From: CBDAQV01 sp965199335
GTDB taxonomy: Bacteria > Pseudomonadota > Alphaproteobacteria > CALMVH01
NCBI GenBank assembly: GCA_965199335.1
Contig: CBDAQZ010000004.1
Span: 372,001-436,000 of the forward strand
Direction: 5' to 3'
Length of the DNA stretch: 64,000 nt
The notes beneath the pieces are model-generated. The model saw nothing but the letters and a program-made list of their open reading frames with translations. It did no database searches and was not told where the DNA came from. This document shows, in pieces, positions 16,935 to 24,785 of this stretch; positions within the stretch are counted from its first letter, which is position 1, and every line of letters starts with the position of its first letter. The position numbers and the translations under genes were made by a program.

Positions 16935-19900
16935 ATGTCCGGTAACGTCACAGTTTCGCTTGCCACTCAGGGCACATCCTCCACCACGACCAACACTTTG
17001 TCGCCAGGCAGTTTCGCGACCGGCGTCAATCTGGACGGGCTGGAATACAACGCCGGAAACCCGAACGCGCAGGCCAATTACGACTACGCCGTTCCAAGCG
17101 CCAGCGAGCTGGCCTATTACCATTCCCAGGGCATCAACCTGATCCGCCTGCCCTTCGCCTGGGAACGGATGCAACCGACGTTGAACGGCCCCCTGAACGC
17201 CGCCTATGTCAGCCAGATCGAAAGCGTCGTCAACGCTGCCGCCGCCCTGGGCATGAAGGTGATCCTGGATGCGCATGATTACGGTGGCTACGGCAACAAC
17301 AAGCTGGGCGACGGCACGCTGACCGATTCCGAGTTCGCCAATATGTGGCAGCAGGTCGCAACCACGTTCGCAGGCAATTCCGGCATCGCCGGCTACGATT
17401 TGATGAACGAGCCCAGCAACATGCCGAACGTCGACGCATGGCCCGACGCGGCACAGGCGGCAATCACCGCGATCCGCACCGCCGACAGCAACACCACGAT
17501 CTATGTCGAGGGCGACGATTATTCCAGCGCCGGGTCCTGGGCAGAGAACAACCCGACCCTGGCCAGCCTGGTCGATCCTTCGAACAATCTGGTCTTCTCC
17601 GCTCACCTGTATCTCGATACCGACAACAGCGGCACGCATTTCGACTGGGCGCAGCAACAGGCCGCGGGCGACAACACCGATGTCGGCGTACAGCGCCTGT
17701 CGGACTTCGTCGGATGGCTGCAGGCCAACAACCTGAAAGGCGATATCGGCGAGATCGGTGTCGGCAACGACAACACCGATTGGTTGACCGCCCTGGACAA
17801 GACCCTGGCCTATGCCCAGGCCAGCAACCTGCAGGTGACATACTGGGCAGGCGGCCCCTGGTGGGGAAGCTACCCCATGGCGGTCGACCCGGTGAACGGC
17901 GTGACAGCGCCGCAGCTGGCGGTCCTGGACAAGTACAGCGGCGACATGGAGACGGTGACAAGTGCCGCCCTTTCCGGTACCGGTGACGCCGATGCCACCA
18001 TCTACCTGAGCGAGAACGACGTCCAGCTGGCAACCACCACCACGGATGCGAACGGCAACTGGAGCTATACGCTTACGGGCCTGGCCAATGGCGCCCACAT
18101 CATCGTCGTCAGCGAAGTTCCACCCGGACAGGACGGCATCATCGCCGCCTTGTCCTTCATCCTGGCAGCGCCGTCGAGCACGTCGAGCAGTTCCTCGTCC
18201 GGCAGCTCGTCTTCGAACAATTCTTCCTCGAACAACAGTTCGAGCAGCAACAACGTATCGAGCAGCTCGAACACGAGCAGCAGCTCAGGCTCGAGCAGCA
18301 ACACTTCATCGAACAGCAGCACGAACTCGACAACGACCAGCGGCAGCTCGGCGAACACCTCCAGTACGCCCCCGGTGGTCAGCACCATCGCCCATGTCTT
18401 GTCGAACACGGCGATAACCGGAGCCACGTCGCAGGACGTCTTTCGCGTCGCCGCCGCAAGCACGTCGGGCTCGATCACGAATTTCGCCGCGGGATCGGCC
18501 GGCGACACGCTGCAGCTGATCGGCGCCAGTTCGTACACCATATCGGATTATCACGTGTCCGACATCCTGTGGGATGGGGGCGCCTTCGCACCGTATCTAT
18601 GGGAACTCAATTCGACCTCCGTCATCGGCGGCGGCGCCATCGAGGGCGGTGGTTCTCTGGGCGGCTATCATGTGACCGCCGTCGGCGATTTCAACGGCGA
18701 CGGCGTTTCCGACATGCTCCTGACCGCCGCCAACGCCCCCGCCGTAATGTGGTTCATCGGCCATGGCACGGTCACCGGCGGCGCCGTATTGCCTTATGGC
18801 GCCGCCCCGTCTACCGTCGCCTGGAGCGGCGATTTCAACGGCGACGGCAAGAGCGACATCCTGTGGGACAACGGCTCCAACGCGCCCTATCTGTGGGAGA
18901 TGAACGGCAGCACGGCCATCGGCGCCGCTGCCCTGGGCTTTTCGCCCTTCGCGGTCGTCGCACCCGGCTATCACATCGCCGGCATCGGCGACTTCAACGG
19001 CGACGGCAAGAGCGACATATTGTGGGCCTCTGATAGCGTGAACCCCGGTGTGCCGACGATGCTCTGGTTCATGAACGGCCTGTCAGCCAGCGCCGCCCTT
19101 CTGCCCTTCGCCGCGCCGTCGACAAAGGCATGGACCGGCGATTTCAATGGCGACGGCTATAGCGATATTCTTTGGGATGGCCAGGGCGGCGTGTCGGTGA
19201 TCTGGGAAATGAAAGGCACTAGCGTCGTCGGCGTCGGTGTTCTCGGCGGCATCTACGGCTATCACATCGCCGGTGTCGGCGATTTCAATGGCGACGGCAA
19301 GAGCGACATATTGTGGGCCGCCAATATGCCCAGCCCGAACGCACCGGCGCTGATCTGGTTCATGAACGGCACCAGCGTCAGCGGCGCCGAGCTCGATTAC
19401 GGCGCATCGCCCACGAATGCGTTCATCGGCGATTTCAACCTGGACGGCACCACGGTGACATCCAACACCGGCGCCTCGGTCGTGCTCGACAATGTCGACC
19501 AGCACACCACCGCGATCAACGTCCAGACGCTGAACGGCACCTTCAACTTCAATGGCCAGACCGCAGGCGTGACCGCCAGCCTGGTGACCGGCACCAGCTC
19601 GGTCTCCGGCGAAGACCTGACAGGCTACCAGAACATCGTCGGCACCGCCTTCGACGACACGCTGCGCGGATACGGGCCCAATTATATCAGCACGCTGACC
19701 GGCAACGGCGGCAATGACACCTACCAGTTCGGCGCGGGCGACGGTACGGTCACGGTCGTGAACGGCGTCAGCGCGAACAGCGCCGCGACCGGTCAGGTCG
19801 ATTTCATGTCGAACATAAACGACCAGGACCTGTGGTTTGTGAAATCGGGCAGCAACCTGGTCGTCGACGTGCTGGGAACCAACGACCAGCTGACGATCAA

Positions 19901-20105
19901 GAACTGGTATGGCAGCGCCGCAGCCCGCGTCGGCGAATTCGTCGATGCCGGCGGCCTGAAGCTGGACAGCGCGCTGAGCAACCTGGTGCACGCGATGGCG
20001 ACATTTTCTGCCGCAAATCCGGCCTTCAACCCACAGGGCAGCGGCACGGCGATGCCGGCCGACGCCACCGTACAATCGACCATCGCCGCATCATGGCATT
20101 CGTGA
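16935..20105 (+). CDS. GH5-type cellulase with Ser/Asn-rich linker, FG-GAP-like repeats and RTX-type C-terminus (paralog B)
   Basis: This paralog of the preceding gene has 1056 aa and no Sec signal peptide. The GH5 domain (about 25-335) has acid/base Glu159 in YDLMNEPSN and nucleophile candidate Glu273 in KGDIGEIG. It differs by a low-complexity Ser/Asn/Thr linker at about 414-478, a glycoenzyme-style flexible spacer lacking in paralog A. At about 530-840 are FG-GAP-like GDFNGDGKSDILW repeats. The end has LTGNGGNDTYQFGAGDGT plus an HCBP-related segment and the same ASWHS ending. I chose ATG 16935 because it aligns with the paralog's start (MSGNVTVSL versus MSEVTINL); upstream GTG codons lack similarity. 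Predicted to leave through the adjacent type I system. Confidence 0.88.
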   Translation: MSGNVTVSLATQGTSSTTTNTLSPGSFATGVNLDGLEYNAGNPNAQANYDYAVPSASELAYYHSQGINLIRLPFAWERMQPTLNGPLNAAYVSQIESVVNAAAALGMKVILDAHDYGGYGNNKLGDGTLTDSEFANMWQQVATTFAGNSGIAGYDLMNEPSNMPNVDAWPDAAQAAITAIRTADSNTTIYVEGDDYSSAGSWAENNPTLASLVDPSNNLVFSAHLYLDTDNSGTHFDWAQQQAAGDNTDVGVQRLSDFVGWLQANNLKGDIGEIGVGNDNTDWLTALDKTLAYAQASNLQVTYWAGGPWWGSYPMAVDPVNGVTAPQLAVLDKYSGDMETVTSAALSGTGDADATIYLSENDVQLATTTTDANGNWSYTLTGLANGAHIIVVSEVPPGQDGIIAALSFILAAPSSTSSSSSSGSSSSNNSSSNNSSSSNNVSSSSNTSSSSGSSSNTSSNSSTNSTTTSGSSANTSSTPPVVSTIAHVLSNTAITGATSQDVFRVAAASTSGSITNFAAGSAGDTLQLIGASSYTISDYHVSDILWDGGAFAPYLWELNSTSVIGGGAIEGGGSLGGYHVTAVGDFNGDGVSDMLLTAANAPAVMWFIGHGTVTGGAVLPYGAAPSTVAWSGDFNGDGKSDILWDNGSNAPYLWEMNGSTAIGAAALGFSPFAVVAPGYHIAGIGDFNGDGKSDILWASDSVNPGVPTMLWFMNGLSASAALLPFAAPSTKAWTGDFNGDGYSDILWDGQGGVSVIWEMKGTSVVGVGVLGGIYGYHIAGVGDFNGDGKSDILWAANMPSPNAPALIWFMNGTSVSGAELDYGASPTNAFIGDFNLDGTTVTSNTGASVVLDNVDQHTTAINVQTLNGTFNFNGQTAGVTASLVTGTSSVSGEDLTGYQNIVGTAFDDTLRGYGPNYISTLTGNGGNDTYQFGAGDGTVTVVNGVSANSAATGQVDFMSNINDQDLWFVKSGSNLVVDVLGTNDQLTIKNWYGSAAARVGEFVDAGGLKLDSALSNLVHAMATFSAANPAFNPQGSGTAMPADATVQSTIAASWHS

Positions 20106-20109
20106 GTGC

Positions 20110-20796
20110 CTAAGCCGAAAACAGATGCGATGCCGGCAGGACGATCACCACCTTGTGGAAGTCCTTCATCCGCGCCGCCGCCGGGAATGAATTCCTGCCC
20201 TGGATCGAGCTTCCGATCAGCGTCCCCTGGTCGTCCCGCTCCAGCGTCATGAAGACGGGATTCAGCGTCAGGGTGTTCACCACCAGATCGCCGATCACGG
20301 TACGCGCGCCGGGATCGGCTATGACCACTGCGTTTTTGCGGATCAGTACATCCGCATCCACCTTGCCGATCCTGATGCCGTAGGCCGCGGGCGACAGCGC
20401 GACCGGCAGTGCCAGGTCCAGATGGTCATGTGGCTCGCCGCGTCCTTCGGCAAAGGCAGCTTCGTTGTGTACCGGCAGCCGGACCCTGTCGCCCCGTTGC
20501 GGCTCCCCCTGTACCTTCGACAGCCGTATCTTCGGCTCGTATTGCAGTATCTCCCTGAAGCTGGCGAGGTCGATGCCATAGGCGCTTGCCAGCAGCAGCG
20601 CGTGTTCGGGGTGGATACGGCGATGGCCGTTTTCCAGCCGGCTCAATTCCGATTTCGATATGCCGGTCGCTGCGACGGCGTCTTCGAGCGTCATCGACAG
20701 GCGCTGACGCAGGAACAGCAATCGTTCGCCCTGCGTGCGGAAACACGATTGCTCGATCGTCGGTGCGGCCATCGTTTCGCCGGAGCGCGCGTCCAT
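20110..20796 (-). CDS. XRE-family transcriptional regulator
   Basis: This 228-aa protein has an N-terminal Cro/C1-type helix-turn-helix (about residues 22-80: RLLFLRQRLSMTLEDAVAATGISKSELSRLENG). A roughly 140-residue C-terminal domain follows that I do not recognise; it ends in GRNSFPAAARMKDFHKVVIVLP. The C-terminal part may be a ligand-sensing or oligomerisation domain. The gene begins 22 nt after the luxR-type gene on the same strand, so the two probably form an operon and the protein may belong to the quorum-sensing circuit. An internal ATG at 20772 is an alternative start. Its target is unknown. Confidence 0.85.
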   Translation of the reverse strand: MDARSGETMAAPTIEQSCFRTQGERLLFLRQRLSMTLEDAVAATGISKSELSRLENGHRRIHPEHALLLASAYGIDLASFREILQYEPKIRLSKVQGEPQRGDRVRLPVHNEAAFAEGRGEPHDHLDLALPVALSPAAYGIRIGKVDADVLIRKNAVVIADPGARTVIGDLVVNTLTLNPVFMTLERDDQGTLIGSSIQGRNSFPAAARMKDFHKVVIVLPASHLFSA

Positions 20797-20818
20797 GTCT
20801 ATCTCCTGCCTGTCGCGG

Positions 20819-21568
20819 TCATACCGGATCGATCAGCCCTTCCATCGCGGCGACGACGGCGGCATGAGTTCTTGTGGTGGCATCCAGCTTGACCATCGCG
20901 GCGTGGACATGGGAATCGACCGTCGCCTCGCTGATGCCCAGTATGTCCGCGATGTCCGGCGATGTCTTGCCGCTGCCTATCCATTTCAGAACCTCCCTCT
21001 CCCTGTCCGTCAGCCTGACCCGTTCGCTGTCCAGTTTCCCGTTTGCATCGAGCAGTTCGGTGCATCTCTGGTGCAGCAGCGAGGCCAGCAGCGTGACATT
21101 GCCCCCGTTCATCTTCAGCGCCTGCCGCCGTTCGGCCACCGTGCCGTCGGCCACCGCCGAGAACACGCTGAACGTATTGTTCAGCCCGCGCACCGGTACG
21201 CTGAAACCATCCCGCAGGCCGAACTCCGCCGCCTCCTCGAAGACGATCGCGGCGGTCTTGGGGATTTCGCGCTCCTGCGCCTCGGACCAGGCGAACGGGA
21301 TAATCGTGCCGGCCGATCGTTCGTGCACCAGGTCCTGCCAGATATAGCGGTTGGTCGTATAGCGTTGCAGCCACTCCTTTGGATAATCCGTCAGGATCGT
21401 CAGTACCTTGTCGGCGCTTCGCGTCTGCGTGTGCCTCACCATGTGGAAGGCGAACATCGAAAACCCGAGATCGTCGAGGTGACGGGACGCGATCGCCTGC
21501 AGCTCATCGACCGTTTGCGCACGGTTGATGGCCCCGACTATATATCCCGGCATCTTTAGGTTGTACAT
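20819..21568 (-). CDS. LuxR-family quorum-sensing receptor/regulator
   Basis: This 249-aa protein pairs an N-terminal autoinducer-binding domain (about 15-165) with a C-terminal LuxR helix-turn-helix (185-245: LTDREREVLKWIGSGKTSPD and following). Residues equivalent to the signal-contacting TraR W57, Y61, D70, W85 and G113 are visible as W66, Y70, D79, W94 and G121 with near-identical spacing. The pocket should therefore accept an acyl-homoserine lactone. The start ATG 21568 has AAAGG 6 nt upstream. It is divergent from the P450-LuxI fusion gene with 146 bp between starts, so it is the obvious cognate receptor. The XRE regulator follows it. Confidence 0.93.
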   Translation of the reverse strand: MYNLKMPGYIVGAINRAQTVDELQAIASRHLDDLGFSMFAFHMVRHTQTRSADKVLTILTDYPKEWLQRYTTNRYIWQDLVHERSAGTIIPFAWSEAQEREIPKTAAIVFEEAAEFGLRDGFSVPVRGLNNTFSVFSAVADGTVAERRQALKMNGGNVTLLASLLHQRCTELLDANGKLDSERVRLTDREREVLKWIGSGKTSPDIADILGISEATVDSHVHAAMVKLDATTRTHAAVVAAMEGLIDPV

Positions 21569-21714
21569 TACACGCCTTTATGCAACTTTACGAGAGTTCA
21601 AACGATGTTTTCCAAGGAAACAGAAACTTCTTTCGCTTTCTGCACAATTCCCGGAATAAGTTTTCCACCCCTTCAGGTTGTAGGTCTGAGCCTGCATCTT
21701 ATGGAGGGCAGGCT
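21569..21714. promoter_or_regulatory. Divergent promoter region between luxR-type and P450-luxI genes
   Basis: These 146 bp must carry both promoters and any operator. Two short symmetric elements are visible. TTTCC-AA-GGAAA lies at 21609-21620, mid-region. TCAG-(9 nt)-CTGA lies within 21673-21689, only about 25 nt from the fusion start. Neither matches a classical 18-20-bp lux box well, so assignment to LuxR or to the XRE protein is speculative. I could not place convincing -35/-10 boxes. Confidence 0.4.
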
Positions 21715-21717
21715 TTG
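21703..21717 (+). promoter_or_regulatory. GGAGGG ribosome site with TTG start of the P450-LuxI gene
   Basis: A strong Shine-Dalgarno (GGAGGG, 21703-21708) lies 6 nt before an in-frame TTG at 21715. The longer reading from ATG 21580 has no comparable ribosome site. It adds 45 residues (MQLYESSNDVFQGNRNFF...) that do not look like a P450 N-terminus and would overlap the promoter region. This site therefore decides the start. Confidence 0.7.
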
Positions 21718-23691
21718 TCCATTGCAGATTATCACCCTGTCGTTTCCAAAGCCCGAACGCCCCGGAATGCATCCCTTTACGACGTAAAGGGCCTGCCTGT
21801 CTTCGGTGTCCTGCTGGAACTGCGCCGCGATCCGCCGAAATTCCTGCGCAAGTTGCTGACGCGCAACGGCCCGGTGGTAACGATGAATGTCGGGGGCGAG
21901 CGCGTGATCCTCGCCGGCCACCCCGACGCGATCGAGCATGTCTGCCGCAACAACCCCGACAATTACTACAAGACCAAGTTCGTCGACCGGTTGAAGCCGA
22001 TCCTGGGCGAGGGTCTGGCGACGTCCAACGGCCGCACCTGGGACATCAGCCGCCGCATCATCCAGCCGAAACTGACTGCCCGTCAGGTGCAGCGGATGAT
22101 GACGCGCATCGACGAGATCGTGAGCCACGATCTCGCGGACTGGAACGGCGAGATCGACATCGCCAAGGCGTCATGTGCACTGACCCTCAAGGTCATTTCC
22201 GGCACCATGTTCAGCAATCCCAACGCCGAGGCGGCCGAGCGCATCGTCGCGGCGATCGAGGTGATGCAGAAACATTTCTCGAAGCGGGTCTGGGCGATCC
22301 TGCCGGCGACGAAATGGTTCGGCGGTGCATCGCAGGCGGCGTTCGCGGCGGCGCTGGAGGAGTGTTTCGCGCTGGTGCGCAGCATGATCGCAGAACGCAA
22401 GGCAGGGCCGCGCCAGGACGACCTGCTGCAGGCGCTGATCGAAGCCTGCGATCCAGAAACCGGCGCACCCTTTTCCGAGCAGCAGGTGGTGGACGAGGTG
22501 ATGACCGCGTTCCTGGCCGGCCACGACACCACCGGCAACACGCTGGCCTTCTTCTGGCACCAGCTGGCCATTCGCCCGCAGCTGCAGCAGGAAATCCGCG
22601 AGGAAGTGCTGCGCTGCATCCCGCTGGATCGACCCGCCACGTTCGAGGATACCAAGAAACTGACGCTGACGCTTTCGGCGCTGAAGGAAACGATGCGCCT
22701 GCATCCGGCCTCGTGGTGGTTCGCGCGCACGGCGCAGGCGGCGGACAGGATCATGGGCGTGGCGGTGCGGCCCGGCGACACGGTGATGGTCGCGCCTTAT
22801 GTCGTACATCGCAACCGCGATTACTGGGACGATCCCGAACGCTTCGACGCCTATCGTTTCCTGCACAGCAAGGTCGCGCATCACTTCGCCTATATTCCGT
22901 TCGGGGCCGGCCCACGCGTTTGTCCCGGGCAGCACTTCGCCACCACCGAGATGCTGCTGGTGATCGCGCGCCTGCTGCAACGCGCCGAGCTGAAGAATTC
23001 GGGACCGATCGAATACGAGGCGCTGATTTCGATGCGGCCCAGGGACGGGCTGGCGATGACGGTCGCGCCATGGACGAAGGTCGTCAGCATCGATGGCGTG
23101 CGCCCCGGCGATCATGCGTTGGTCGACACGCTGCTGCGCATCCGCAACCAGGTCTTCGTTTGCGACCTGGGCTGGCCGCTGACCGTCGACGAGGACGGGC
23201 GTGAGATCGACGAGTTCGACACGCCGCAGGCGGAGTATTCCGCGTTGGTCTCGAACGGCGCGATCAAGGCCTATGGCCGCCTGATCAGCACCGCGCAGCC
23301 CAGCCTGTTGTTCGACGTCTATGGAAGGCTGGTCGAGAACGAGGACCTGATCGAGCGTGGCGAGACCGTATGGGAAGGCACACGCCTCGGCACCGCACGC
23401 GATGTCAGCCCAAGCGAACGTGGCGAGTGGCTGAAGCTGCTGGTGCTGGACGCGATCGAGCGTTGCGGCGCCAAAGGCGTGCGCTACTTCTGCAGCGTGT
23501 CCGACCTGAGCATGGAGAAAATCCTGCGCCGCATGGGGCTGGGCATAGAACGGCTGGGAAGCGTACAGCCCGACCGTACGGGCGGCAGTGTATTAGGGCT
23601 GCGCATCGATTGCGGCAAAACGCCTGATGAGCTCGAGCCGACGAAACCCGCCACGGGTAAATGCCCGGTGCGTTTTCTGCACGGGCGATAG
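21715..23691 (+). CDS. Cytochrome P450 - LuxI-type acyl-homoserine lactone synthase fusion
   Basis: This single 658-aa polypeptide has two complete enzyme domains. Residues 1 to about 450 are a soluble P450: I-helix AGHDTT (268-273), ExxR E325-R328 (KETMRLHP) and heme loop FGAGPRVCPG with ligand Cys403. Residues about 453-658 are a LuxI domain with every family hallmark: R477, F481 and W487 (RNQVFVCDLGW), D499 and D502 (EIDEFD), R522 (YGRLIS), E554 and R557 (WEGTR). LuxI enzymes make acyl-homoserine lactones from S-adenosylmethionine and acyl-ACP or acyl-CoA; P450s oxidise the bound substrate. The domains join with almost no linker. The neighbour is a LuxR receptor. I infer an oxidised acyl-HSL signal or oxidised acyl donor; no ferredoxin partner is in the window. 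Confidence 0.93.
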   Translation: MSIADYHPVVSKARTPRNASLYDVKGLPVFGVLLELRRDPPKFLRKLLTRNGPVVTMNVGGERVILAGHPDAIEHVCRNNPDNYYKTKFVDRLKPILGEGLATSNGRTWDISRRIIQPKLTARQVQRMMTRIDEIVSHDLADWNGEIDIAKASCALTLKVISGTMFSNPNAEAAERIVAAIEVMQKHFSKRVWAILPATKWFGGASQAAFAAALEECFALVRSMIAERKAGPRQDDLLQALIEACDPETGAPFSEQQVVDEVMTAFLAGHDTTGNTLAFFWHQLAIRPQLQQEIREEVLRCIPLDRPATFEDTKKLTLTLSALKETMRLHPASWWFARTAQAADRIMGVAVRPGDTVMVAPYVVHRNRDYWDDPERFDAYRFLHSKVAHHFAYIPFGAGPRVCPGQHFATTEMLLVIARLLQRAELKNSGPIEYEALISMRPRDGLAMTVAPWTKVVSIDGVRPGDHALVDTLLRIRNQVFVCDLGWPLTVDEDGREIDEFDTPQAEYSALVSNGAIKAYGRLISTAQPSLLFDVYGRLVENEDLIERGETVWEGTRLGTARDVSPSERGEWLKLLVLDAIERCGAKGVRYFCSVSDLSMEKILRRMGLGIERLGSVQPDRTGGSVLGLRIDCGKTPDELEPTKPATGKCPVRFLHGR

Positions 23692-23692
23692 C

Positions 23693-24016
23693 ATGCCGCG
23701 CAAATCGAATCCCTCCCACCCGCCAGGCCCTACGGTTGAGACCTGCGACCCATATGCGGCGGGGAAAGCACACAGGCCCTCGATGGCCGAGCTTTGGGCG
23801 GCGCTCTACATGATCGCCGAATGGGAAAAAATTCCCGTCGAAGAGCTATATTCGCTCGTCACCGGCCTTGCTGGGAGCCAGAAACCGGAAAAGGCGATGG
23901 CCAGATTCGTCATGAATTATGGCAGAAAACTTAGGGAATCGCGCGGCGGTACGGGTAAACCAGGACGCATTGACACCAAACAGTCATCATTCATCGGACA
24001 GAAACCTTTGCGCTAG
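23693..24016 (+). CDS. Small ribbon-helix-helix-like protein
   Basis: This 107-aa protein begins 1 nt after the stop of the P450-LuxI gene, so it is almost certainly cotranscribed. Its core HRPSMAELWAALYMIAEWEK, followed by IPVEELYSLVTGL and KAMARFVMNYGRKL, resembles the RHH_4 type of ribbon-helix-helix DNA-binding domain (strand, helix with W-AL--IA, helix with FV-NY). The N-terminal 30 residues are Pro/Ser-rich and the C-terminal 25 are basic and probably disordered. I infer a small transcription factor, possibly a feedback regulator of the quorum-sensing operon, though homology is by eye only. ATG 23693 is preferred to an upstream in-frame start inside the fusion gene. Confidence 0.7.
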   Translation: MPRKSNPSHPPGPTVETCDPYAAGKAHRPSMAELWAALYMIAEWEKIPVEELYSLVTGLAGSQKPEKAMARFVMNYGRKLRESRGGTGKPGRIDTKQSSFIGQKPLR

Positions 24017-24078
24017 GATTCCCCGACTCGATGCTGTAACACGGCGGTTCACAAATGGAGGGCAGAGACTACATCTGC

Positions 24079-24092
24079 CTGTGACGTTACAG
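24079..24092 (+). promoter_or_regulatory. Palindrome CTGTGACGTTACAG upstream of hpnM
   Basis: A 14-bp near-perfect palindrome lies 11 bp before the hpnM ATG. CTGT...ACAG arms also occur in lux boxes, but those normally have 8 rather than 6 intervening bases, so assignment to LuxR is weak. Its position overlapping the leader would suit a repressor or a ribosome-site hairpin. Confidence 0.25.
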
Positions 24093-24103
24093 AGTGAGAC
24101 ATT

Positions 24104-24773
24104 CATGCGCCGTTTTTTGCCTTTTCTTGCCGTCCTGATGCTGGCAGGCGGTCTGATCATCCCGGTTCACGCCGTGACTTCCGCCGATTCGGCCAAGGCT
24201 ACAGCCATCGTGAGCGGTTTGGACGACGCGATCCTGTCGATCATGAAGGATGGCAAGTCGCTGGGCTATCAGGGCCGGTTCGACCGCATGGCGCCCGTTG
24301 TCGACAAGACTTTCGACCTGGGTTTCATGACTAAGTTCCTGGTGGGGGCGAAGTGGAAAGACCTTACCGAAGACCAGCATAAGGCACTCACCGCCAGCTT
24401 CCGTACCTATACAATCGGGCAATACGCCAATCGTTTCACCGATTATGACGGCGAAACGATCAAGATTATGGGCGATCCAACCGACCAGCGCGACAATATT
24501 CGTATCCAGACCCAGCTTTTGCCCCGGACAGGACAGCCGGTGAAGCTGGATTATATTCTGCAGCACAACGACAACGGGCTGCAGGTAATCGACGTTTTCC
24601 TCCAGGGAACGATCAGCGAACTGGCCACCGAACGCTCGCAGTTCCAGTCGGTTCTGGCCTCCAGCGGCGTGGACGGATTGATTGCAATGCTTGACAAAAA
24701 GGCCGGGGACGCGTCTATCACAGGGGGGACTCAGGGCGGCGCAAACGGCTCCGGGTCCGTTCAAAAACAATAA
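24104..24773 (+). CDS. hpnM: HpnM-type MlaC/Ttg2D-family periplasmic lipid-binding protein
   Basis: This 222-aa protein has a clear signal peptide (MRRFLPFLAVLMLAGGLIIPVHA). The mature domain is of the MlaC/toluene-tolerance family, as shown by the MAPVVDKTFDLGFMTKFLVG block and FRTYTIGQYANRFTDYDGE. These proteins carry lipids across the periplasm, and the version in hopanoid clusters is called HpnM. The following genes hpnI and hpnJ support that name. The C-terminus is Gly/Ser-rich and probably flexible. The ATG at 24104 is the natural start before the signal peptide. The 87-bp gap upstream separates it from the quorum-sensing genes. Confidence 0.88.
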
Positions 24774-24785
24774 CAGACGGGCCTC

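Noticed and set aside
21671..21690. Possible classical lux box
   Set aside because: Only 4-bp arms, wrong spacing, and so close to the start codon that activation is unlikely; kept only as a weak operator candidate.
21580..21714. Longer N-terminus of the P450-LuxI protein from ATG 21580
   Set aside because: No ribosome site, residues unlike a P450, and it would occupy the promoter; TTG 21715 fits better.
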